From positions 1 through 6,754 of the forward strand of contig JADGGV010000224.1 of NCBI GenBank assembly GCA_019689775.1: DNA of 6,754 bases, written 5' to 3'. Position 1 is the stretch's first letter. Each line of letters begins with the position of its first letter. The stretch is from Gemmatimonadota bacterium. Lineage in GTDB: Bacteria > Gemmatimonadota > Gemmatimonadetes > Longimicrobiales > RSA9. The position numbers and the translations under genes were made by a program. Below the pieces are notes generated by a model that saw only the letters and a list, made by a program, of their open reading frames with translations, ran no database searches and was not told the DNA's origin. Positions 1 to 6,754 of the stretch are shown one piece after another.

Positions 1-1
1 C

Positions 2-1534
2 GCCCATCCCTCCCCCGGCTGCGCGCTGAACGTCGTGCGCGACGGAGCGTCCATCTACGAGAAGGGCTACGGCTACGCGTCGCTCGAGCAATCCGTGCCG
101 ATCTCGCCGCGCACCGTCTTCGACATCGGCTCGACGTCGAAGCAGTTCACGGCGGCGTCGCTGGTGCTGCTGGCGCAGGACGGGAAGCTGTCGCTGGACG
201 ACGAGGTCCGGAAGTACATCCCGGAGCTGCCGGACTACGGCACGCCGGTCACGATCCGCCAATTGCTGACTCACACGAGCGGCTGGCGCGACTACACGGA
301 CCTCATGGTGCTGGCGGGGTGGGACGAGCGGGATCACACCACGGAGCGCGAGGCGCTGGAGCCGCTGCTGCGGCAGAAGGCGCTGAACTTCGCGCCGGGG
401 AGCGACTGGCGCTACAGCAACACCGGCTTCTTCCTCGCCGGGCTAATCGTGAGCCGGGTTTCGGGGATGCCGCTGCGGGGGTTCGCACGCCGTCGGATCT
501 TCGAGCCGCTGGGGATGACGGACACGCGCTTCCTGGACGACACCCGCGTGGTCGTGCCGCGGCGCGCCACGGGCTACACGCCGGACGACTCGGCCGGCTG
601 GCTCGTCGAGATGTCGGACTGGGAGCAGGTCGGCGACGGCGCGGTCCAGACGACGGGCGAGGACCTGGCGAGATGGGACGCGAACTTCTACGCGCCGACG
701 GTCGGCGGTGCGGCGCTGCCGGCGGCGCTCCAGACGCGGGCGCGGCTGAGCGACGGCCGCGAGGTGAGCTACGGGCTCGGGCTGTTCGTCGACGAGTACC
801 GTGGCGAGCGGCGCGTGCAGCACGGCGGCGCGTGGGCCGGCTACCGCGCCATGCTGATGCGCTTCCCGGACCGGCGCCTCTCGGTGATCGTGCTCTGCAA
901 CTCCGCGGAGGCGAACACCATGAGCCTGGCCCAGGGCGTCGCGGACGTGGTCCTCGGCGCGCCGCCCGCCGCGAAGGCGGCGCCGCGCGCGAAGCCGCTC
1001 GCGCCGGCCGAGGCCGCGCGCTACGCCGGCCTCTGGGTGAGCGAGACGGTCGGCTCGCGCGTCCGGGTCGAGGCCGAAGGCGGCGTCGTCTCGCTGCGGC
1101 GGGGCGAGGAGCGCGTGCCGCTCACGCCGCTCGGCGGCGGCCGCTTCCGTGACGAGACGACCGGGGCGACGTGGAGCTTCACGCTCCCGTCCGCCGGCCC
1201 GGCGTCCGTCGTCGTGACGCGCGAGCTGGCGCCGACGGACAGGCTGACCCGCGTGGCGCCGGCGCCGGCCGACGTCGCGTCGCATCTTGCCGACTACGTC
1301 GGCACCTACGCGAGCGACGAGGTCGGCGCCGAGTGGTCCGTCCGGCTCCGCGACGGCGCCCTCGTGCTGCACGGCCCCCGCGGCCCCGACTCCCCGCTCC
1401 GCCCCGCGTTCGCGGACGCCTTCGCGAGCCCGGACCTCGGCGTGCTCCGCTTCGTGCGCGACGCCTCGGGGCGAGTGAGCGCGATCTCGCTCACGACCCG
1501 CGGCGTGCACGACCTGCGGCTCCTGCGGAAATGA
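2..1534 (+). CDS. Serine hydrolase, beta-lactamase/PBP-like family (5' end outside window)
   Basis: This is a serine beta-lactamase-fold hydrolase (Pfam Beta-lactamase, PF00144 type), a family that includes class C beta-lactamases, DD-peptidases and esterases. Visible motifs: the nucleophile tetrad STSK within DIGSTSKQFT (bases 131-142), the second motif YSN (413-421), and HGG (821-829) in place of the KTG box, as in many esterase- or peptidase-like members. After the catalytic domain, a linker rich in Ala, Lys and Pro (about 961-1010) leads to two similar beta-rich units. These begin YAGLW (1022) and YVGTY (1295) and resemble the lipocalin/DUF3471-like tails of this family. The frame stays open to the window edge and already reads PGCALNVVRDG before the first in-frame GTG at 35. 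That is the usual beginning of the catalytic domain, so the true start and any export signal lie upstream. Its substrate cannot be predicted. The gene ends in TGA, and the next gene follows on the same strand after 188 nt. Confidence 0.9.
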   Translation, partial: AHPSPGCALNVVRDGASIYEKGYGYASLEQSVPISPRTVFDIGSTSKQFTAASLVLLAQDGKLSLDDEVRKYIPELPDYGTPVTIRQLLTHTSGWRDYTDLMVLAGWDERDHTTEREALEPLLRQKALNFAPGSDWRYSNTGFFLAGLIVSRVSGMPLRGFARRRIFEPLGMTDTRFLDDTRVVVPRRATGYTPDDSAGWLVEMSDWEQVGDGAVQTTGEDLARWDANFYAPTVGGAALPAALQTRARLSDGREVSYGLGLFVDEYRGERRVQHGGAWAGYRAMLMRFPDRRLSVIVLCNSAEANTMSLAQGVADVVLGAPPAAKAAPRAKPLAPAEAARYAGLWVSETVGSRVRVEAEGGVVSLRRGEERVPLTPLGGGRFRDETTGATWSFTLPSAGPASVVVTRELAPTDRLTRVAPAPADVASHLADYVGTYASDEVGAEWSVRLRDGALVLHGPRGPDSPLRPAFADAFASPDLGVLRFVRDASGRVSAISLTTRGVHDLRLLRK

Positions 1535-1573
1535 CGGAAGCCGCCCGATCGACGCGCGCATTGTCTTATCCGA

Positions 1574-1616
1574 CCACGACTTGCGTGTCGTGGCCGGCCG
1601 GGTCCGGTGAACCCGG
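1574..1616 (+). promoter_or_regulatory. Two adjacent short hairpins in the leader of the small basic protein gene
   Basis: The first is a perfect 7-bp inverted repeat, CCACGAC (1574-1580) and GTCGTGG (1587-1593), around a 6-nt loop. Five bases later a 6-bp repeat, CCGGGT (1598-1603) and ACCCGG (1611-1616), surrounds a 7-nt loop. They lie 40 to 80 nt after the stop of the serine hydrolase. They could be an operator for a dimeric regulator, part of a structured leader, or weak termination structure for the upstream gene. No T-run follows and no convincing -35/-10 pair is visible, so the role is open. Confidence 0.35.
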
Positions 1617-1655
1617 GGGACCACCTGGACCGTGGCGGGGTATCACCTTCTTCGA

Positions 1656-1696
1656 CCGCCGAGCCGCGTTGCGACCCTCGCCACGCGGGTCGGCGG
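1656..1696 (+). promoter_or_regulatory. Large near-perfect hairpin in the 5' leader
   Basis: Bases 1656-1674 pair with 1678-1696 around a CCC triloop. The stem is 7 bp (CCGCCGA/TCGGCGG), a G-G mismatch, 6 bp (CCGCGT/ACGCGG), a T-C mismatch and 4 bp (GCGA/TCGC), so 17 of 19 positions pair. It ends 12 nt before the Shine-Dalgarno sequence of the small protein gene. No T-run follows, which argues against a simple intrinsic terminator. It may be a structured leader controlling translation or RNA stability, or a palindromic repeat unit. The structure is directly readable; its function is inference. Confidence 0.5.
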
Positions 1697-1708
1697 CCCC
1701 TCTCACCG

Positions 1709-1715
1709 AAGGGAG
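1709..1715 (+). promoter_or_regulatory. Shine-Dalgarno sequence of the small basic protein gene
   Basis: AAGGGAG lies 7 nt before the ATG at 1723. It is a strong site at near-ideal spacing and selects this ATG over the longer open frame that runs in from upstream. Confidence 0.7.
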
Positions 1716-1722
1716 CACGCCT

Positions 1723-1896
1723 ATGGCCAGGACCCGCATCTACAAGAAGGATGGCACCCCCACGCCGTTCTTCTGGTCCGACAAGGACGGCAACGACCTC
1801 ACCAGCAAGACCGTCTACAAGAAGACCGCCGAGGGCGTGAAGAAGATGCGCGGCGTCCGCTTCGACGCCAGCAAGCAGGTGTTCCGGAAGGTCTGA
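1723..1896 (+). CDS. Small basic protein of unknown function (57 aa)
   Basis: I do not recognise this protein. It starts MARTRIYKKDG and ends SKQVFRKV. It has 15 Lys/Arg against 6 Asp/Glu (net about +9), no Cys, no signal peptide and no membrane segment. Two similar halves are visible: RIYKKDGTPTPFFWSDKDG (5-23) and TVYKKTAEGVKKMRGVRFD (30-48). Each has an (I/V)YKK strand-like start and a later aromatic residue. This suggests a small beta-rich, possibly nucleic-acid-binding or ribosome-associated protein, but only by composition. The start is fixed by the Shine-Dalgarno sequence at 1709-1715. Lys codons are almost all AAG and Asp codons all GAC, consistent with a real, well-expressed gene. 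It stands alone on the plus strand between the serine hydrolase and a convergent metabolic cluster, with strong hairpins on both sides. Confidence 0.8.
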   Translation: MARTRIYKKDGTPTPFFWSDKDGNDLTSKTVYKKTAEGVKKMRGVRFDASKQVFRKV

Positions 1897-1901
1897 GCCG
1901 T

Positions 1902-1935
1902 CCGCCGGATCCCGGCGGCCCGGGGCGCGGCCCCG
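1902..1935 (+). other. Two short GC hairpins just after the small protein's stop codon
   Basis: CCGCCGG (1902-1908) pairs with CCGGCGG (1912-1918) around an ATC triloop, starting 5 nt after the stop. Next, CGGGGC (1921-1926) pairs with GCCCCG (1930-1935) around GCG. Neither has a T-run after it. They may protect the 3' end of the message or help termination, but short GC stems are also expected by chance in DNA this GC-rich. Confidence 0.35.
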
Positions 1936-1967
1936 TCGGCCGGCGCGGAGCCTCGGCATGCACACGA

Positions 1968-2010
1968 ACGGGAGCCCGATCGTCCTCGAGCGATCGGGCT
2001 CCCGTCGTTT
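1968..2010 (+). terminator. Probable intrinsic terminator between convergent genes
   Basis: ACGGGAGCCCGATCG (1968-1982) and its exact reverse complement (1991-2005) form a 15-bp perfect stem with an 8-nt loop. A short T-run (2008-2010) follows on the plus strand. It lies 71 nt after the small protein gene and 90 nt beyond the stop of the convergent aminotransferase gene, the usual place for a shared terminator. The stem is unambiguous. The T-run is weak, so efficiency and direction are uncertain. Confidence 0.7.
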
Positions 2011-2023
2011 GGCGGGTGCGCGG

Positions 2024-2067
2024 CGTCGCCCCGCGCCGCGGGGGGCGACGGGACCGGATCCGTCGCC
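2024..2067 (-). other. Mutually exclusive stem pair downstream of the aminotransferase gene
   Basis: CGTCGCCCC (2024-2032) pairs perfectly with GGGGCGACG (2042-2050), a 9-bp stem with a 9-nt loop. The overlapping segment GGCGACGG (2044-2051) pairs equally well with CCGTCGCC (2060-2067), an 8-bp stem with an 8-nt loop. The shared middle segment can be in only one stem at a time. On the minus strand the array begins 29 nt after the aminotransferase stop, so a role in 3'-end formation of that transcript is most likely. No T-run accompanies either stem. Confidence 0.4.
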
Positions 2068-2095
2068 GGCGCCGAGGGCGGAGTCGAGCGCGTCG

Positions 2096-2929
2096 CTACT
2101 CCGCCTCCCTCGCCACCAGCTCCCAGTACGCCTCGGTGAGCCAGCGGGCCGCGTCGCGCGCGTCCTCGGGGAGGATGCGGCCGTCGAGGGAGCGGAACGG
2201 GACGATGCCGAGGGAAGTCATGGTGGCGAAGATCTCCTCGGCGTCGTCGAGGGCTTCGGCGGGGAAGCGGCCCTCGACGACCTCGAGTCCCTGCTTCGGC
2301 GCGAGCTCGAGGATGGCGGTGCGGGTGACGCCCTCGAGCACGCCGAGGTCGAGCGAGGGGGTGTAGAGGTGGCCGCCCTGGCGCCAGAAGACATTCCAGG
2401 ATGGGCCCTCCGTGACGAAGCCCTCCGGGGAGAGGAGGAGCGCGTCGTCGGCGCCGGCCTCACGCGCCTCGAGCCGGGCGACGAGGCCGTGGACGCGGCC
2501 GGTCGTCTTCACCTGCGCGAGCGAGGAGGCGGGCGGGTGCGTGACGCGGGCGGTGACGACCGACCACCCCGTCCAGGCGGACTCGCGCCAATCCGGGCGG
2601 AGCGGCGCGAGCGTGGCGAGCACGGTCGGCGGGCCGGCCTCGCCGCGGCCGCGCGTGACCGTGATCCGCAGCGAGCCGTCGGTGAGGGCGTTCCGCTCCG
2701 CCAGCCCGCGGGCGATGTCGATCAGCTCCGGCTCCGACGGGACGCCGATGCGGAGCGCGGCGGCGCCGGCGGCGAGGCGGCGGAGGTGCTCGCGCAGGCG
2801 GAAGTACTTGCCGCCGACGAGGCGGCCGGTCTCGAAGACGGCGTCGCCGAAGAGGAAGCCGCGGTCGTCGATCGGGATGGCGGCCTCGGCGGCGTCGACC
2901 CACTGGCCGTTCAGGTAGGCGATCATCAT
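2096..2929 (-). CDS. Class IV PLP-dependent aminotransferase/lyase (aminodeoxychorismate lyase- or branched-chain-aminotransferase-like)
   Basis: This 277-residue protein has the fold-type IV PLP pattern: DRGFLFGDAVFET (22-34), the expected Schiff-base lysine K141 in QVKTTGR, VTEGPSWNVF with E174 (172-181), LEGVTRTAILELA (198-210) for the phosphate group, and ATMTSLGIVPF (235-245) near the substrate site. The length is normal for the family. Members include branched-chain aminotransferase, D-amino-acid transaminase and 4-amino-4-deoxychorismate lyase. The Arg-x-His carboxylate motif of typical D-alanine transaminase is not seen after TRG (92-94), and the LGIVPF stretch looks more lyase-like, but I cannot settle it. 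The start ATG overlaps the isomerase stop as ATGA. No Shine-Dalgarno sequence is evident, so translation is probably coupled. A second ATG follows immediately and would also fit. Confidence 0.88.
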   Translation of the reverse strand: MMIAYLNGQWVDAAEAAIPIDDRGFLFGDAVFETGRLVGGKYFRLREHLRRLAAGAAALRIGVPSEPELIDIARGLAERNALTDGSLRITVTRGRGEAGPPTVLATLAPLRPDWRESAWTGWSVVTARVTHPPASSLAQVKTTGRVHGLVARLEAREAGADDALLLSPEGFVTEGPSWNVFWRQGGHLYTPSLDLGVLEGVTRTAILELAPKQGLEVVEGRFPAEALDDAEEIFATMTSLGIVPFRSLDGRILPEDARDAARWLTEAYWELVAREAE

Positions 2930-4323
2930 CGGCTCGTGAAGCGGGGGTCGGGGGGCGACGCCTCCGGCGCGGCGAAGCCGGGGCGGCCCATGAGACCGTC
3001 GGCGAGCTGCTTGCCGCGCTCGACGCCGGGCTGGTCGAGCGGGTCGACGCCGTACAGCTCGGCGGCGTAGACCGTGGCGATCTGGAGCATCATCAGGAGC
3101 TGGCCGAGCGCGTGGGCGTCGAGGCGCGGCAGCTCGATCGTCATGTTCATGCGCCCGCGTTCGGCGAGCGCCCGCGCGGTCGCCAGGCGCCCCGCGCGGA
3201 GCAGCTCGCCCAGCGTGCGGCCGCCGAGGTAGGCGAGCGCGGGGTCGGTCGCCGCGCCGGCCGGGATCTCGACATCCTCGTCGAGGTCGCGCACGGCGAG
3301 GAACGTGACCGTCTTGTCGAACGGCCCCTCCAACCAGAGCTGGAGCTGCGCGTGCGCGTCGGTCGCGCCGCGGGCCGCCACCGGCGTGGGGCCGACGAAG
3401 ACGTCGTCGCCCGCGCGGTTCGTCCGCTTCCCGAGGCTCTCCGCCCAGAGCTGGCGGAACCAGTCGGCCGTGGCGTAGAGGCGGTCGCAGCAGGCCGCCA
3501 TGACCTGGATCGACGCGCCCTTGTCCGTGTCGGCCAGGTGCTGGAGCGTGGCAAACAGGCCGGCGGGGTTGTCCGCGAGCACGTCCGTCGCGCAGCGCCG
3601 GTCCATGTCGCGCGCGCCCTCGAGGAGCCGGGCGACGTCGCCGCCGACGAGCGCGGCGGGGAGCAGCCCCACGGGCGTGAATACGCTGAAGCGGCCGGCG
3701 ACGTTGGGCGGGATCGGCAGCGTCGCGATGCGCTCATCGCGGGCGATGCGGCGGAGCGCGCCCTCCTCGGGATCGGTGGTGAAGAGCAGGTGGCGGCGCA
3801 CGCCGTCGCCGTCGAACTCGCGGGCGAGCCGGTCGCGGACGATGAGGAAGCGGGCCATCGTCTCGGCCGTCGAGCCCGACTTGCTGACCACGTTGAAGAG
3901 CGTCTTGCCGAGGTCGAGGCGGTCGAGGAACGGGCCGATCGTCGCCGGGTCGATGGTGTCGAGGATGTAGAGCTTCGGGTAGAAGCTGCGCGCGTCGTCG
4001 TCCAGCTCGTTCCAGAACGGGGCGACGAGCGCGTCGCGCAGCGCGATCGCGCCGCGCGCGGAGCCGCCGATCCCGAGCACGACGATGGTCTCGAACGCCT
4101 GCCCGAGGCCGTCGCCGAACTTGCGCACCTCGTCGAGGATCGCCGTGTCGTACGGCGGATCGAAGAATCCCAGCTCGCCGGCCTCGCGCCGCCGCCGCAC
4201 CTCCGCGTGGACCGCGCGGAAGCGCTCGGCCAGGGCGTCGAGGCGAGCGGGGTCGATCCCCCGCGCCTCGCCGAGGCGGGGGGAGAGCATGTGGTTGTAG
4301 TCGAGGGCCAGGCGCTCGGGCAT
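2926..4323 (-). CDS. pgi: Glucose-6-phosphate isomerase
   Basis: This cytoplasmic enzyme interconverts glucose-6-phosphate and fructose-6-phosphate in glycolysis and gluconeogenesis. At 465 residues it is the short bacterial form. Family motifs in order: VVLGIGGSARG (81-91), the phosphate-binding SIS motif SKSGSTAET (147-155), NVAGRFSVFTPVGLLPAAL (207-225), AESLGK with the expected catalytic Glu295 (294-299), the conserved His324 in ATDAHAQLQ, and DQPGVERGK (430-438) with the conserved Lys438. The signature Gly-Gly-Arg reads Ala-Gly-Arg here (209-211), a mild departure. I chose the ATG at 4323 because GGAGG (4329-4333) sits 5 nt before it and MPERLALDYN begins like homologues. An in-frame GTG at 4389 would add a tail of Gln-Glu repeats encoded by the CTCTTG repeat, which is unlikely. 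It is followed by an overlapping aminotransferase gene. Confidence 0.95.
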   Translation of the reverse strand: MPERLALDYNHMLSPRLGEARGIDPARLDALAERFRAVHAEVRRRREAGELGFFDPPYDTAILDEVRKFGDGLGQAFETIVVLGIGGSARGAIALRDALVAPFWNELDDDARSFYPKLYILDTIDPATIGPFLDRLDLGKTLFNVVSKSGSTAETMARFLIVRDRLAREFDGDGVRRHLLFTTDPEEGALRRIARDERIATLPIPPNVAGRFSVFTPVGLLPAALVGGDVARLLEGARDMDRRCATDVLADNPAGLFATLQHLADTDKGASIQVMAACCDRLYATADWFRQLWAESLGKRTNRAGDDVFVGPTPVAARGATDAHAQLQLWLEGPFDKTVTFLAVRDLDEDVEIPAGAATDPALAYLGGRTLGELLRAGRLATARALAERGRMNMTIELPRLDAHALGQLLMMLQIATVYAAELYGVDPLDQPGVERGKQLADGLMGRPGFAAPEASPPDPRFTSR

Positions 4324-4328
4324 GCCGA

Positions 4329-4333
4329 CCTCC
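4329..4333 (-). promoter_or_regulatory. Shine-Dalgarno sequence of pgi
   Basis: GGAGG on the minus strand lies 5 nt before the ATG at 4323. It supports that start and separates the coding region from the repeats upstream. Confidence 0.65.
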
Positions 4334-4342
4334 GTAGGACCA

Positions 4343-4463
4343 CCCTCTTGCTCTTGCTCGCCCTCTTGCTCTTGCTCCTGGCGTCTCACCCCTCAATCCT
4401 CGACTGCCGAGGGAACGAGCGATGGGGCTGGAGGATCGAGAAGCAAGAGCAAGAGCAAGAGGG
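4343..4463. repeat. CTCTTG-type repeat element with two direct copies and one inverted copy
   Basis: The 17-mer CCCTCTTGCTCTTGCTC occurs at 4343-4359 and again at 4361-4377, an 18-nt period. Its exact reverse complement occurs at 4447-4463. The space between carries a small hairpin, CCTCG/CGAGG (4398-4402 and 4408-4412), and an ATCCTC/GAGGAT pair (4396-4401 and 4431-4436). The element fills almost the whole gap between the hydrolase stop (4466) and the pgi Shine-Dalgarno sequence. On the transcribed strand one CTCTTG arm comes first and can pair with either of two GAGCAA arms. It could be a mobile palindromic repeat, a structured pgi leader, or a simple-sequence expansion. No transposase or clear target-site duplication is visible. 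Confidence 0.7.
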
Positions 4464-4465
4464 AG

Positions 4466-5241
4466 CTACACCGTTATCTCCAGTCCATCGTACGCCGGCT
4501 CGATCCCCTCCGGCAGTTTCCCGGCCAGGTCGGCGTGCACGACGCGGTGCGTGAGGTGGGTGAGGTACGTGCGCTCGGCGCCGATGTCGCGGGCGAGCGC
4601 GATGGCCTCCTCGACGTTCAGGTGCGTCGGGTGCGGGCGGCCGAACCAGAGCGCGTTGAGCACGAGGACGCGCACGCCCTCGAGCGCGGCGCGCGTGCGC
4701 TCGGGGAGCGCCTTGGCGTCGGTGACGTAGCCCAGGTCGCCGACGCGGAAGCCGAACGGCGTCATGTCGCCGTGGACGACGGGGAGCGGGAGCAGGTCGA
4801 AGCCGGCGATCGCGACGGGCTGGTACGGGTGCAGCTCGCGCAGCTCGACCTCCGGCTTGGTCGTGCCCGCGGGCGGCTGGTACGACTCGTCGAAGATGTA
4901 GGCGAAGCGGCGGCGCAGCACCCGGGCGCAGTCCGCGGGCGCGTAGGCGGGGAGCGTGTCGTCGCGCACGGAGAAGACGCGCAGGTCGTCGATGCCGTGG
5001 ATGTGGTCGGCGTGGCAGTGGGTGATCCAGACGGCGTCGAGGTGGCGGATACGGGCCTCGACGAGCTGGAGGCGCAGCTCGGGCGGCGTGTCGACGAGGA
5101 CCGCGCGGGCGCGGTCGTCGCTCAGCAGGAGCGCGGCGTGGCGGGTGCGCCGGTCCCGCGGGTCGCCCGAGGTGCAGGCGGCGCAGTCACACCCGACGAC
5201 GGGGATCCCGAACGAGGTGCCCGTGCCGAGGAAGCGCAGCC

Positions 5242-5245
<4 letters not shown>
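4466..5245 (-). CDS. Metallo-beta-lactamase-fold hydrolase, PhnP-like
   Basis: This 259-residue cytoplasmic protein belongs to the metallo-beta-lactamase superfamily, in the group containing the phosphodiesterase PhnP. It opens with RLRFLGTGTSFGIPVVGC (2-19). The metal-binding motif THCHADH is at 75-81, followed by His158 in VVHGD, Asp176 in YVTDAK and His230 in YLTHLTH. Cys19, Cys21 and Cys24 (GCDCAAC) match the extra structural zinc site known in PhnP. The likely start is TTG at 5245, overlapping the pyruvate kinase stop as TTGA. A near-full anti-16S match, GGAGGTGAT, ends immediately before it. The upstream frame stays open far into the kinase gene, but that part is arginine-rich shadow sequence. 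No phosphonate genes are nearby, so cyclic-phosphate hydrolysis is only one possibility. The true substrate is unknown. Confidence 0.88.
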
Positions 5246-6654
<1,409 letters not shown>

Positions 6655-6669
6655 CGTTCGGCTACACGG

Positions 6670-6754
6670 TTACGGGTCGTAGTCGCGGCCGGCCCCGGCG
6701 CCGGCCGCGTTCCAGACGACCACCCCCCCGCCGACGGCGGCGCGGCAGCGAAGA
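6670..6754 (-). CDS. Possible 3' end of an upstream gene
   Basis: On the minus strand a frame enters from the window edge and ends in TAA at 6672-6670, 15 nt before the pyruvate kinase GTG. It reads ...GGGVVVWNAAGAGAGRDYDP. Nearly every codon ends in G or C, as in the neighbouring genes, and the composition looks protein-like, while the third frame is mostly arginine. Only 27 codons are visible, so neither the reality nor the family can be established. If real, it would be the next gene of the same transcription unit and would explain the missing Shine-Dalgarno sequence of pyk. Confidence 0.35.
   Translation of the reverse strand, partial: LRCRAAVGGGVVVWNAAGAGAGRDYDP

Noticed and set aside
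821..829. Serine hydrolase as a clinical-type beta-lactamase resistance gene
   Set aside because: It has HGG in place of the KTG box and large accessory units, which suit the broad esterase/peptidase-like group; resistance cannot be inferred.
443..1624. Long minus-strand open frame opposite the serine hydrolase
   Set aside because: Arg- and Ala-rich shadow of the plus-strand gene, which has all catalytic motifs; no ribosome site or family motif.
1171..1722. Upstream extension of the small basic protein frame
   Set aside because: It overlaps the serine hydrolase in another frame, is Arg/Ala/Pro-rich, and the strong Shine-Dalgarno sequence at 1709-1715 points to the ATG at 1723.
4343..4377. 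Phase-variable switch of pgi by repeat slippage
   Set aside because: The repeat units are 6 and 18 nt, so copy changes would not shift the frame, and the repeat lies outside the likely coding region.
4324..4389. GTG at 4389 as the pgi start, giving a Gln-Glu repeat tail
   Set aside because: Homologues start at MPERL-like sequence, the ribosome site at 4329-4333 serves the ATG at 4323, and the extra residues merely translate the repeat.
4343..4463. CRISPR array
   Set aside because: Only two direct copies abut with no spacers and the third is inverted; the unit is a simple hexamer repeat.
3112..4554. Long open frame on the plus strand opposite pgi
   Set aside because: It is antisense to a clear isomerase gene, its translation is a low-complexity mix of Arg, Ala, Glu and Val without motifs, and such frames arise in high-GC DNA because stop codons are rare.

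Overview
The window comes from a GC-rich bacterium (roughly 70 % GC, nearly all codons ending in G or C, Shine-Dalgarno-led genes, tight gene overlaps). The genes are ordinary bacterial housekeeping and hydrolase families, so the sequence alone does not fix the phylum. An environmental high-GC lineage (for example Acidobacteriota, Myxococcota, Gemmatimonadota, Methylomirabilota/Rokubacteria or Eisenbacteria) would fit, but this is inference. No transposase, integrase, phage gene, tRNA, rRNA or CRISPR array is visible.

Layout. Bases 2-1534 (+) hold the 3' part of a serine hydrolase of the beta-lactamase/penicillin-binding-protein-like family; its start and any signal peptide lie outside the window. 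Bases 1535-1722 are a hairpin-rich leader with a 41-nt near-perfect hairpin. It runs into a strong ribosome binding site and a 57-residue, very basic protein that I do not recognise (1723-1896, +). Bases 1897-2095 separate convergent genes and contain several hairpins, including a perfect 15-bp terminator-like stem at 1968-2005 and a pair of mutually exclusive stems at 2024-2067.

The rest, 2096-6754, reads leftward on the minus strand as a metabolic cluster. In transcription order it holds the possible tail of an unknown gene (6754-6670), pyruvate kinase (6654-5242), a PhnP-like metallo-beta-lactamase-fold hydrolase (5245-4466), a 142-nt gap with a CTCTTG-type repeat (4465-4324), glucose-6-phosphate isomerase (4323-2926) and a class IV PLP-dependent aminotransferase/lyase (2929-2096). 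The genes form two coupled pairs. Pyruvate kinase and the hydrolase overlap by 4 nt (TTGA), and the isomerase and the aminotransferase overlap by 4 nt (ATGA). The isomerase feeds the upper end of glycolysis and the kinase closes the lower end. The two partner enzymes are of broader specificity and their exact substrates cannot be read from the sequence.

No complete undescribed system is evident. The most unusual items are the small basic protein gene packed between hairpins on both sides, the repeat in the isomerase leader whose one left-hand arm can pair with either of two identical right-hand arms, and a pyruvate kinase with the residues of the K+-independent type.
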